Below, piece by piece: positions 44,701 to 54,000 of a stretch of DNA of 64,000 nt. The position numbers and the translations under genes are program-made. The notes below the pieces were generated by a model. The model was not told where the DNA came from and searched no databases. It saw only the letters and a program-made list of their open reading frames with translations. Position 1 is the stretch's first letter; each line of letters starts with the position of its first letter. Origin of the DNA: Liolophura sinensis (lineage: Eukaryota; Mollusca; Polyplacophora; Chitonida; Chitonidae); assembly GCF_032854445.1 (NCBI RefSeq), contig NC_088302.1, forward strand, positions 6,133,338 through 6,197,337, in the 5' to 3' direction.

Positions 44701-47260
44701 GGGTGGACAGGAGAGTATGGGAAAAGTTGACAGGAGGGCAGTATGGGCAATGGTGGACAGAAGGACAGTATGGAGAAGGGTGGACAGGAGAGCAGTATGG
44801 GGAAAAATGGACAGGAGGGCAGTATGGGCATTGGAGGGCAGTTTGGAAAACGGTGACCAGGAGTTCAGAATGGGGAAGGTTGGACAGGAGGACAGTAAGG
44901 GGAAGGGTAGACAGGAGGACAGTATAGGAAAGCTAGGACAAGAGGGTGGACAGGAGAGTATGGGGAAGGGTTGACAGAAGGGTAGTAGGCCTATGGGGAA
45001 GGGTGGACAGGACTTTATTGGATTTATTGTTTTATTACAAATTCTAGCAAATACAAGGAATTCAAACTGCATATTGGAATTACAGCAAAGATTTGTTAAA
45101 TTTGTGTTCTTTGCTATAGAATTGATGATTTTTTTTTTAAAGGTGCATGTGGTATCGAACGATAAGCGTGAGTCAGTACTACGTTCAACAAGAATGCTGT
45201 TTTGGATGGAGTCAAAGAGGCAATCACTGCGATACGCGTAAGTAAAACAAAAATAATAATAATAATTATTTAGAATGATGTTGTTAGCTGCTTGTCGCTG
45301 TTATTCAACAGGTATCTCTTATTTCTTCTTATTTACATTATAGTGGTATTTACTTGCTGTTGATTTTGATCTCTTTACTAACAATTACATGCGTCTTCTA
45401 TGAGGAATCCTGTACCAATGGCATCGCTAGTTGAATTCTATACTACAAATATAAATACGATCAAATAAATCAGTCAGTTTAACAAAGGCAACAAGCTAAA
45501 TATTTATTCATTTATGTGGGGTAATTTCGAGGATCCACATAGTAAAATATACGAGAACTGTTTCTAGAATGCATGCAATTTCATGGTGGTGCATGAAGTG
45601 AATACGCCGTCTGTTAAGTAGACACAGTTTTTAACATCTCTGGTGAGATCAGCACGGTGTGGCCTTACATGCCAACCTTTTTATAGCCTGCTAGCGCAGC
45701 GTTGTGACCCAGGAGCCTCTCACCAATGCGATCGCTCTGAGTTCAAGTCCCGCTCAACCTGGCTTTAGCTCCGGTCGTTCGTGAGATGGCCTGCAGGAAC
45801 CTGCGGATGGTTCTGTTCTGTATTCCTCCCACCATAATGCTCGCCGCCATCGTAGAAGTGAAATACTCGTCAGTACGGCGTAAAAAAACCTTTATGGTGT
45901 AGACTGAATCGAACGTCATGTTGAGAACATCACGTCCTACACAAACAACACCAATCCGACCAGTATACATATATGCTGAGAGGTAAGCTTGGGCCGTACA
46001 TGTACAATGGTTTTCAGTTTGTTTAAGTCTTTGACATGGCAGCAATCGGGATTATAATCTTGCCCTCCCTGTGATATGAAGGGCGCTCTGACCTTACGGC
46101 CATCGCTCCTCACGTGATGGCATCGCATGCCCGTTTTACGAAGCAGTCGCGTCATGCACCTGGCGTAAGATCCATGGTAACATAGAGAGAAGACGCGTAA
46201 TAATAAATGAATAATAAATGCACTTGACGCAACAATTGCTTCAGCGTTAAAAAACGTGCCATTGCCGATGACGATGACTGGGGCCTCACCGTTTAAGTGT
46301 GACCATTTCCCATTTCTCGCATTATACAATTTATAAAGGAGCTCGAATAGGGCAGTTTCCAGTTGGAACTCTTTTGTCATACTCTTTTGTCATCAAAGGT
46401 AAACACAGTCCTACTCTGTCATGTGAATGGTGAAAAATGTTTTAATAGGCAACCCTTAATTTACTGATAACTTGTCTCACCCATTTTCAGAGGTACAAAT
46501 GACACCTCTTTCCTTTACTAATAACGCATTTTTGAATTGTCGACAACGTCTTTTCTTTCCATTGCTGTGATCAATTTAACTTTGCCACGTGCACAAGAAA
46601 TAAACAGACTTCATAGCCTTTTTATCCAGAATAGAAATGCGAGAGAAATTGCTCAGACACCCCGTAAATCTTGTCGACATTAATCCTGTCAATGATTATC
46701 TTGATATCAACGTAAATGTTCTCTACATTAATCTTGTCTATGTTAATATTGTCCACGTTAATCTTTTCGATGTTAATCATGATGTCGACGTTAATCTTGT
46801 CGACGTTAATCGTGCCGATGTCAATCTGATGTTGGCGTTTATTCTTATCGATGTTAATTTTGTTGTAGTTAATCTTACCCATGTTAATCTTGGTGTCTGT
46901 GGTAATCTTCTCTATGCTAATCTTGTCGACGTTAATGTTGATGTCGATGTTAATGTTGATGACGATGCTAATCTCGTCGATGTTGATCTAAGCCCGTACA
47001 GAGCTTTACTTCACAGCGGAGGATGTGGGATGGGGACTACGCATCTAGAACAAGATTCAAACATTTTAACTGTCTCTAATGTAAATGTGGAATTTTACTC
47101 AAGTCTTATCCGTCATTATACTCTTAAAGTTGCAGACTCGTTTTATTTTCCAGCCATTTGCAGACCGAATTGTTTCAACGGAGGAACCTGCAATTCTCCA
47201 AACAAATGCACCTGCCTTGATGGCTATACTGGCGGCCTGTGTGAAAATCGTAAACCGTGA
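35631..47260 (+). CDS. Small secreted EMI-like/EGF protein, three exons, 94 residues
   Basis: Exons 35631-35713, 45143-45237 and 47154-47260. The first intron is phase 2 (GTAAGT at 35714, acceptor TTTTTTTTAAAG) and the second phase 1 (GTAAGT at 45238, acceptor TTTTATTTTCCAG). The joined frame is open to TGA at 47258. Residues 1-24 are a signal peptide (MSLTILPTLAAVLF...DVLA, cleavage after VLA). Residues 29-61 (CMWYRT, QQECCFGWSQRGNHCDTPIC) match the last part of an EMI domain. Residues 62-89 are a complete six-cysteine EGF domain (C62, C66, C72, C78, C80, C89; CFNGGTC, DGYTGGLCE). No membrane helix is present, so it should be secreted. The ten cysteines pair up evenly. AATAAA follows at 47365. 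Short EMI plus EGF proteins occur in animals, but the exact family is not recognised. A missed extra exon in the 9.4-kb first intron is possible. Confidence 0.72.
35714..36427. other. EMI/EGF intron 1, left part: nothing recognised
   Basis: Contains ACTCAACTCGACTGTCGAGG and GAGTTGAGTTGAGTTAGG (36298-36345), an imperfect inverted repeat of about 20 bases per side. No exon is seen. Confidence 0.4.
36428..36545 (+). mobile_element. SINE family C fragment
   Basis: TAACTTGCCGAAAGGCGGTA, TTTGGTTTCCTCCACTCATT and a tail CTTCAGTATGGCGTTAAAGG. It matches 30350-30478 and 47287-47400. Confidence 0.7.
36837..37068. repeat. 60-bp tandem repeat, four copies
   Basis: TCAGAGTTCCTAGATACTGT then CAGTATGGCTCATAAACCCC and ACCATAGAGCTGATATGACG repeat with little divergence. 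The period is 60, so the plus-strand open frame through it is an artefact. It lies in intron 1 of the EMI/EGF gene. Confidence 0.93.
37690..38170. repeat. Degenerate ~38-bp tandem repeat
   Basis: The unit is close to GAACATTGTAACGGCATGTT plus ATTAGCTACACGTGTAT. It is best seen from 37935 to 38100 and more decayed to the left. Confidence 0.8.
38171..38818. other. No gene seen
   Basis: AT-rich intronic sequence. 38378-38445 (CATTGTTATAGTTTCCAGGT) resembles 42155-42220 (TATTGTTATAGTCTCCAGGA), an unnamed dispersed repeat. Confidence 0.4.
38819..39110 (-). mobile_element. SINE family B, near full length
   Basis: Minus strand: the tail reads GAGTGAGTGCTTAAGGTTTA and ACGTCGTACTTCAGC. The body has AATGTGCCTCCTTGTTGCAG, the CGACTTACAGAAGCCAAGTA region and GATGCTGAACGCCAAGGGAG. 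The head side reaches GTGTGACCCGAC. Confidence 0.88.
39425..39745. repeat. Diverged tandem duplication, ~180 bp
   Basis: GCATACTGTCTTTTAATCCC..GGCGTCTGCGCCTTACACTG at 39429 is echoed by ACATACTGTCGTTTTATCGC..AGCGTCGGTGACTTGTATTG at 39610. Each is followed by TGTATGTTTTCT and TTTTTGA..CATTTT. The open frame across it has no domain. Confidence 0.7.
39746..40889. other. No gene seen
   Basis: Intronic AT-rich sequence with no supported exon or repeat. Confidence 0.4.
40890..41301 (+). pseudogene. Crypton-type tyrosine recombinase C-terminal fragment
   Basis: The frame reads YKVYKDHKPPKMC, SPFYLGINNKR, W-Y-K-C, an in-frame TAA at 40999, then PMGEHTLKSIKKTM, GRLTNHSARKTACTRLLHAG, IMQLIGHKNAASINNY and EKMSHIIS. 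This is the catalytic end of Crypton-derived recombinases and their host relatives (KIAA1958/QRICH1-like): the arginine in HSARKT, the histidine in IGHKN, and the tyrosine nucleophile in NNY. Only the last ~135 residues remain. It sits in intron 1 of the EMI/EGF gene on the same strand. It is a relic of a DNA transposon of this type. Confidence 0.8.
41302..42547. other. No gene seen; TTTA microsatellite
   Basis: CATTTATTTATTTATTTATT at 41728-41765 is a simple repeat and could be a lone SINE tail. The rest is AT-rich intronic sequence, with CAATCAATCAGTCAATCAAT at 42417-42436. Confidence 0.45.
42548..42617 (+). mobile_element. SINE family B, internally deleted
   Basis: GATCCTGAGTCGGGTCACAC plus GAGACATTAAAAAGAG joins directly to GTACGACTTAAAACCCAAGC and CTCACTCC. 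The central ~200 bases are missing. Confidence 0.75.
43015..45015. repeat. 27-bp minisatellite, about 74 copies, with higher-order repeats
   Basis: The unit is ATGGGGAAGGGTGGACAGGA plus GGGCAGT. Higher-order copies exist: a six-unit (162-base) block near 44070 recurs near 44232, and a block holding CATTGGAGGGCAGTTTGGAA at 44585 recurs at 44830. Strand composition is strongly skewed to purines. The nine-codon period keeps frames open on both strands, so the long proline/histidine frames (minus) and MGKGGQEGS frames (plus) are not genes. The array ends about 130 bases before exon 2 of the EMI/EGF gene. Confidence 0.97.
45143..45237 (+). CDS. EMI/EGF gene exon 2: EMI-like end
   Basis: Flanked by TTTTTTTTTAAAG and GTAAGT. 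In the frame set by exon 1 it reads CMWYRTISVSQYYVQ, then QECCFGWSQRGNHCDT. The CCxGW word, the cysteine eight residues after it and the following PxC are hallmarks of the EMI to EGF transition. The other two frames give no such pattern. Confidence 0.75.
45238..45686. other. EMI/EGF intron 2, left part: nothing recognised
   Basis: AT-rich sequence with an AATAATAATAATAATTATT run near 45250-45269. Confidence 0.4.
45687..45890 (+). mobile_element. SINE family A, head partly missing
   Basis: CTAGCGCAGCGTTGTGACCC, then the B box GAGTTCAAGTCC at 45739 and the body to CAGTACGGCGTAAAAAAACC. The first ~20 bases of the tRNA-like head, including the A box, are absent. Confidence 0.88.
45891..46667. 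other. No gene supported
   Basis: A minus-strand frame of 147 codons (45937-46380) has no known domain, no repeat pattern and no supporting neighbours. It lies in intron 2 of the EMI/EGF gene. Confidence 0.35.
46668..46990. repeat. Degenerate 15/18-bp repeat
   Basis: Units such as GTTAATCTTGTCGAC and GTTAATGTTGATGTCGAT repeat about twenty times. The plus frame encodes a valine/aspartate/asparagine-rich run that happens to stay open into the EGF exon at 47154. Confidence 0.88.
47154..47260 (+). CDS. EMI/EGF gene exon 3: EGF domain and stop
   Basis: Starts after TTTTATTTTCCAG in phase 1, the usual phase for EGF modules. It encodes ICRPNCFNGGTCNSPNKCTC, then LDGYTGGLCENRKP and a stop. All six EGF cysteines and the NGGTC and GYTGxxC words are present. 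The codons D/N for calcium binding before the first cysteine are not evident, so a calcium-binding EGF is unlikely. Confidence 0.85.
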
Positions 47261-47284
47261 ACTAACTATGAACTAACTTCAAAC

Positions 47285-47400
47285 TAATATCTTGTGGTAA
47301 CTTGCCTAAGGTCGGTGGTTTATCCCTAGTTTTCTCACCCTTAAATCTGCCCACCACCCTAAAAAATAAAGATTATGGAGTTAAAACAGCTATGAAATAA
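47285..47400 (+). mobile_element. SINE family C fragment providing a poly(A) signal
   Basis: TAACTTGCCTAAGGTCGGTG, TTTATCCCTAGTTTTCTCAC, then AAAAAATAAAGATTATGGAG and AATAAACAAATAAAT. The AATAAA at 47365 is 105 bases behind the EMI/EGF stop codon. Confidence 0.65.
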
Positions 47401-47887
47401 ACAAATAAATTAAATTAATCCATCAGAAGCCTTCACTCTTAGTTTCTTAAGTTTTACAATCAGTATAATTCTCTTGTAAGTAAATATGAACAGAGCGCCC
47501 AGAATATCTGGCAATGTTTCATAATTGTGTCTATTTCCGCTTAACCTGGGGCTAGGGGCAGCGTGTATTCATCGTATTAAATTAGATCGGCACAATGGGT
47601 ATATATGGATAACAGATGCAATGAAATGTAAGATGCAACAAAGATACATATTTTATTATCGACAATTTATATTCTAGCATGGTACACGATTTGAAAACTG
47701 ATTTCACTTAGTCGCCTAGAACATACTGAAACTGTTGACTGCTTCACTTTGCCTGATTCAGTCCTATTTTCCTACTTTATATACCTTTTTAGTTATACCT
47801 TTTAGAAAACCGCTATGTCCCTTTTACGGCTCCGTATTATTAACATCATTTGTCTAACGGGAAAATCCATGCAATCAGACATTGCTC
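47401..47887. other. No feature seen
   Basis: AT-rich sequence downstream of the EMI/EGF gene. A CTATTTTCCTACTTT segment near 47761 echoes 29098-29118. Confidence 0.4.
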
Positions 47888-48180
47888 GCGTGTGAGACCT
47901 CAGCTACGAGGCACGCCATGTGTGGGTTCAATCCAGCCTTGTACAGGGAATTTGTAGATTATCTTGCTCTCATCGTTCACGGAACATGGGTGACAGGAAG
48001 AGGTCGACGGCGTTCGTGTCACGATTTGCACTGTCATCCATCAGTATGACGTGCATATCTGTTTACCTAACGTAACTTTGCAAAAATCAGTGGCTCACTC
48101 CGGGCACTTCAAATTTATTATCAGTATAAATGAAATATTTTTGCGTATGGCGTTAAAAACAATGAAACAAATCAATCAGA
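47888..48180 (+). mobile_element. SINE-like element (family D relative)
   Basis: A B box-like GTGGGTTCAATCCAGCC at 47923-47939, a body with GAATTTGTAGATTATCTTGC, and the shared tail TAAATGAAATATTTTTGCGT, ATGGCGTTAAAAAC. It is old, and the 5' end is unclear. Confidence 0.6.
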
Positions 48181-48295
48181 AGGCACTCCGATATTGCACA
48201 CCTCCACCACGGTTGATTCAGAAGGCGCTCTGAAATTACTAACCTCCACCACAGTTGATTCAGAAGGTACTCTAAAATCGCAAACCGTCGGGTCT
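48177..48295. repeat. ~43-bp tandem repeat, nearly three copies
   Basis: CAGAAGGCACTCCGATATTG, CAGAAGGCGCTCTGAAATTA and CAGAAGGTACTCTAAAATCG start at 48177, 48220 and 48262. The first two are followed by CACCTCCACCACGGTTGATT-like sequence; the third breaks off in GCAAACCGTC. Confidence 0.85.
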
Positions 48296-49494
48296 CTCAT
48301 GTGCAAAACGTGTGATGATATATCGTGCATGTGAGTTCAGCCTTATTCCACAACAACTCGAATAATCTCAGGCGAGAGAACGGAAGTCAGCTGCATTCGC
48401 CCCATATTAGGGTTTATCTCTCATTTTTATAAATATAAATGTGCCTGTGACGCTCCTCACAACCCTAAACAGTTTTGATCTCTCGTTTGTCCGACGAGAT
48501 CTTCAATCTCACCTTCACGAATTATGAGCAGTCAAGGCATTAAAACCCTTTTTGGGACTTAGTTTAGGTCCATTGTCACTTGTGCTGGAGGACTTATCTC
48601 CCTTGATTCACTCGACTGCATGTGTGTGTGCGTCGTGCTTGTGTGTGTGTGTGTGTGTGTGTGCTTTCAGATTGTGTATTGCAGTAACGAAATTGGAGGC
48701 TGTTGAATGCACCTGTCCACGGTTTACAAAATGTTCCCAATAAGGCATGCAAACTTACATATTCAGAAAAACCGTTTCGAAAATATTACGAAAATTTAGC
48801 GAGGTTTATTTTGTTTCAAACAAGCTTCCAGAAATGTAATGGAAACTGTGGCATGTAATTATCCAAGGTTTGTGTTGCGTAAACAAAGTGGAAGGTATCC
48901 GGAACTCAAATGACTCTCGCTTGCTTCCGATGCACCAAATGATTACGGACACCAAATCATTTCCCTCAGTGTATATCTGGTAATTAATCGCCATTAAATG
49001 TTATGTTTTTATTTGTGTATTAAACTTTTGAATTTCCTGTAAAGAAAAGTTCAGAAGTCATTTGACACCTAAGACAATAGGCAAATTTTTATCTCAGTAA
49101 TATGGAGCATCTGAAAGTTTTAGCCTCATTGTGTTTGTGAGCAATAACCAAAATTTGCAAAAGTGCCAAGGTAAATAATTACGTGGTTTACAGCAGTTAT
49201 GAGAGCTACTGTCCTTAAAACAGTTATCGGCCATTTCACATGTGTAGAAACATCTGCCTGCACAATGTATCACAAAACGACATGTTCTAGATGTCGTCAT
49301 GGGTTAAACCCTTGCACAACAAACACGGTTTCTTTATGTATTGTCACGTACAATTAGAATAATAGTTTGGCTGAAGTAGATTACTTTAAAAGGTGTCAGC
49401 CAGCCATGATTCACTGTAGGTATAGCCGGAAGCTAATTCTCTCACAACTATCGCCTATAATGCCTATAAGTCTTAATGGTTTTGCAGCAAGTTG
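48296..49494. other. No gene seen; GT microsatellite
   Basis: GTGTGTGTGTGTGTGTGTGT lies at 48641-48662. A minus-strand frame at 49094-49300 has eight cysteines but no recognisable fold. Confidence 0.4.
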
Positions 49495-50023
49495 TGGCCG
49501 AGGTGGTTAACGTTCCAGCGCGGTGCAATGACACAGGAGCCTCACCCAATGTAGTCCTTGTGAAGAAATCCAGCTCATGCTAACTTCCTCTCCAGCCGTA
49601 CGTGAGAAGGTCTTCCCACAACCTGCGGATGGTCGTGGGTTTCCCCCGCGCTCTGCCCGGTTCCCTAAAACCATAATGTTAGCCGCCGTCATATGAGTGA
49701 AATATTTTGATTTATTCATTTATTTATTTATTTATTTATTTGGTGTTTTTCGCCGTACTCAAGGATATTGCACTTATACGAGGGCGGCCATCATTATGGT
49801 GGGAGGAAACCAGGCAGAGCCCGAGGGAAACCCACGACCATCCGCAGCTTGCAGGCAGACCTTCTCACGTACTGCTGGAGAGGAAGTCAGCATGAGCTGG
49901 ATTTGAACTCACACCGACCGTATTGGTGAGAAGCCCCTGGGTCATTACGCTGTGCTAGCGTACTAACCAACTGAGGAAATATTTTGAGTGCGGCGTAAAA
50001 CACAAAACAAATAAATAAATAAA
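49495..50023 (+). mobile_element. SINE family A interrupted by a second SINE A
   Basis: The outer copy runs 49495-49710 and resumes at 49988-50023 with GTGCGGCGTAAAACAC and AAATAAATAAATAAA. It is split by the inner element at 49711-49975. Confidence 0.85.
49711..49975 (-). mobile_element. Inner SINE family A inserted into another SINE
   Basis: Minus-strand copy with a long TTTA tail, ending at AACCAACTGAG (the last bases of the head are lost). The duplication GAAATATTTTGA lies at 49699-49710 and 49976-49987, inside the tail of the outer SINE. This gives a clear order of events. Confidence 0.92.
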
Positions 50024-50640
50024 TCAATTTTGTTCATTGTACACGTATTCTCTCCGTGTCCTAAAATGAATATTTCCGTGCAAAGGATATCATACTTTCC
50101 TGAAAGCTACAGACAAGGACAATGTAACCACTGTTGATTTTAAACATATAAATCAGAATCAGTTACACAAGTTCCATACGTAAGGCCATCTAGAGGAAGC
50201 GGTAAGTTAATATGGGTGTGACTGGTATGAATCCATTGACTGCAACAAATGCTGATTTCAAAGTATAGAACCTATGTGTTCATTAGATTTATTTCATTCG
50301 TACCATATATCATGATGACTCTTACTTTATTCTTACAGTACTTTAATCCATGTCTGTTCCCAAGTAAATAATCACCGTTTCATAGTGTGCTGGATTGATG
50401 GAACAGGCAATTAAAGGCATAAGAATCTTCCCTGGTTGTACAGACAGAACTTAAAATAGGCCTACATACAAAGGATGGGGAAATGCAGCACTACAGATAA
50501 AAACGCAAATATATACAGTATTTTACAAATTATTTGTTTACCATTTCAGGTAATGTATATACGGTCTAAATCTAGATAATAGATCAGTAATTAATGTCCT
50601 TATAGTTGTAGCAGTAGTCGTACACTATATTTGCCTATTT
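50024..50640. other. No feature seen
   Basis: Unique AT-rich sequence. Confidence 0.4.
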
Positions 50641-50810
50641 AAGTCCAGCTAATGCTGGCTTCTTCCCCGGCCGTACGTTGGAAGGTCTGCAGCAAACTGC
50701 AGATGGTCGTGTGTTTCCTTCGGTTTCCTACCACCATAATGCTGGCCGTCGTCGTATAATTGAAATATTCTTGAGTGCGGCGTAAAACACCAATCAAAAT
50801 AAATATTTAA
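50641..50810 (+). mobile_element. SINE family A, 5'-truncated
   Basis: GTCCAGCTAATGCTGGCTTC through CACCATAATGCTGGCCGTCG to GAGTGCGGCGTAAAACACCA and ATCAAAATAAATA. Starts just after the B box position. Confidence 0.9.
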
Positions 50811-51035
50811 GAAATAATGCATTCATTCACTGCGTATACGCTGTGATAACTGCAAAAACAATGGACTCTTCCTCTTTTATTGCAGTTGTCACAGTCTCAA
50901 TCCATGTCACTCCCTTTCGTTTGTCAAACTGATACCTATTCAACCATTCATTTTTATTACACTTCTCTTGCGTCGATCGCTCCATGGAAGAGTCCACTTT
51001 TCAGAGCTATAGAGCCCACATGTAGAAAACCAATG

Positions 51036-54000
51036 ATTCTACCTCACGGAAGTGACGTAACTACGAGACCATGTGAGAGCGCATGCTAGGTCAAATCGTC
51101 AGTTCAAGCTTGCTTTTCGAATCTTATGGGCGTGTTACTGGTTGACTCAGCTAGTACATTTGCGTGTGTGTGAATTTTCCTGCAGGCTCTGTAGAAAATA
51201 CAGTTTTAAGCACGCTTCGCTGCTTTGCACGAAGTTGTCTCCAATGATCATGGACTCGAAAGACGACGAAGCTTTGCTGGCAGACGTCGGTGAGAGTGAG
51301 TAGCAGACGACTGCTTCTCGCCTGGACACCAGGCGCGGCCTCTCTGTCTTTCATGTATGCTGGGATTAACGACCCTTTGTTGGATGTTATAAACTCTGGC
51401 AGGAATGACTTCGTGACGAAGTTCATCAAAACAAACGTCACAACCACACGGTTACCAACTCGGGAGACCGATTTAAAGGCCGATGTAATCGGGGAACAAT
51501 GGACTACCAGTCGCCGCTCAGGCCGACCAAACAACCCAAACGCGCCAAAATGGCGAATCACGTGGATACGCATGATCTGAGTGAGTCTGATAACGATTCT
51601 TACGTTGATTCGGACAATATCTTCACTCACAATGGCCATCACAAGGATACCCCAGAAAACGAATCGGACTCCGGCAGTTGTTTCTACTCGACAGAGAGCT
51701 GGCTGAGAATGAGCCATGTGGCCCGGACATAGACCCTAAACTTGTTTGTGATACGAACGTTTGTGAATGGTCGGTTTTCCACAGCTCTGCCGCTTGAAAA
51801 GGTTAAAGAAAAACAAGATAAGCCAGTCAACTGTGAAAAAATGACTGTGCCCATGAACAATCCTGAGATTTTCAGAAAATTAAGACGGGGGGCAGAATGG
51901 CAGAGACCAGCGTTTTGCCAATGTTCAGAGGGCCATTGCTAAAGCTTCGGAGGCAGTGGTAAACATCCTACAGCGCTAGGCAAAATCTAAGCGAAGTGAT
52001 GATGTTGCAATCAGACGGCTTGGCATTGACGCTATAGCTCTCCTTGGACATGCCAATTTTGAAATGAACATGCGGCGGAGGGATCCCATGAGAATTGTAC
52101 TCAAAAAAGAACATGAACCGCTTTGCCTTGCATCGATTCCGGTCACTAAGTACCTTTTTGGAATTGATCTCCCGAAAACATAAAAAAGTTAAAGCAATCC
52201 TCTCTGATGGGCAAATAAGCGTCACGAGACAACTTCTCAGAAAACGGCCGATGAAATGCCACCTGTCCAAAGAGGGGGAGGGGCGACCACATACGCCCGA
52301 CAGTCATGCACCAGTCATATACACAGGTAAGTGATAGTTGTGTCATACAGAGTATTGGCCACATAAAACGGTTAAACGATCGTACACTAAAAGATTTAAC
52401 TGTCTATTTTGAATATTACATGGCTCATTTCAAAGCAGGATGCCTTAAAACCTCGTTCAATGAATGGACTAAAATAACCTCTGATAAGGATATTTTGTCG
52501 CATATTGATGGTGCAAAAATTGATTTTGAGCAGCAACCATGTCAGTATCAGTTCCAAAAGAGATTGCATTTGAACAATGGGAATGTTAGATTATTGATGA
52601 AGAAATAAGTAAACTTCTGAACAAAGGGGTTATCAGACCTGCCTGTCATGAGCCAGGGGAATATATTTTCGTTCGAGAGAAAAAAAGATGGCACCCACAG
52701 AACTATTTTGAATCTCAAATCATTAAACAAGTCAGTTGAGTATTATAAGTTCAAAATGGATTCTCTTAATGTAGCTCTCAAACTAATGGTGAAAAATTGT
52801 TACATGTCCAGTGTGGATTTAAAAGATGCCTATTACTCGGTTCCAATCGCACCCACTGACCAAATATATTTGAAATTCCACTGGAGAGGTACTATTTATC
52901 AATTTACATGTTTTGTCAATGGATTGAGCTCTTGTCCACGGAGTCCAGCCGTATATGGGAAGGTCTGACAGCAACCTGCAAATGGTCGTGGGTTTCCCCC
53001 GGGTTCTGCCCGGTTTCCTCTCACCATAATGCTGGCCGCCGTCGTATAAGTGCAATATTCTTGTGTACGGCGTAAAACACCAATTAAATGAATAAATGAA
53101 TGAAGGTAAATCTTGTCCATGGCAGAGAAAACTGTGTATGCAGAGTTGAGAAAGAAAGGTCATATCTCTTCATACTATATTGATTACAGTTTACTGATAG
53201 GGCATTCTTTCACGGAATGTGAAGCAAATGTCATTGACACGGTTTCTATGCTTGATCGGTTGGGTTTCGTTATTCACCCCGACAAATCGTTTTTTGCACC
53301 ATCTCAGTCAATACCATATTTAGGTTTCATTTTGAATTCCAAAGATATTACTGTGTCCCTAAGTTCAGCTAAGGCACTTAAGGTTAAAGAAGCATGTCAA
53401 GATCTATTATCATGTAATTTCCCAAGCATTAGGGATATTGCCAAAGTCATTGATTTAGTTGTTTCAACATTTCGTGCAATGCTTTATGGGCTTTTATTTT
53501 ATTTTGAATAATGATGCTGATAATCAGCCCAGAAATTTCGGAAATGATGCTGAGTGGCAACTTAACCCACAGTTTTTTGGTGATATCCAGAGCTACTTTA
53601 AAATTACCCCTGAAATAGATTTGTTTGCCTCCAGGTTAAACTATCAAATGAGGCCATATGTATCCTATAGACCAGACCCAGAGGCTCGTTCTGTGAATGC
53701 CTTCTCACTAAAATGGTCAGAGTTTAGTGTGCTGTACATGTTTCCTTCTTTCAGCGTTATCCCAGCAGTGCTACAGAAAATGAACAAAGACCAACGCCTT
53801 GCCGTCATCATCTACCCCGAATTGGCCCACTCGTGTTTCGGATCCTGTTTTGAAGCGAATGTTGATCCGACCACCACTGCAGCTCTCGAAGGGGAAGACA
53901 ACTCTTCTGCTACCTGGTCACCCAGAGAGTCTCTTCAGCACAGACTAAGACTTATGGCAGGAGTTATATCCGGCAGGCATTCTCTTAGCAAGGACTGTCC

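Noticed and set aside
42974-45072. Long open frames on both strands (up to 474 codons), proline/histidine-rich on minus and MGKGGQEGS-type on plus
   Set aside because: They are read-outs of a 27-bp minisatellite whose period is a multiple of three. No start context, no domain and no unique sequence.
45937-46380. 147-codon minus-strand frame
   Set aside because: No recognisable domain or splice context; lies in an intron and partly over SINE-adjacent DNA. It could not be supported as a gene.
51151-51717. 188-codon frame on the minus strand
   Set aside because: Antisense shadow over the gag-like region of the DIRS fossil; no domain.
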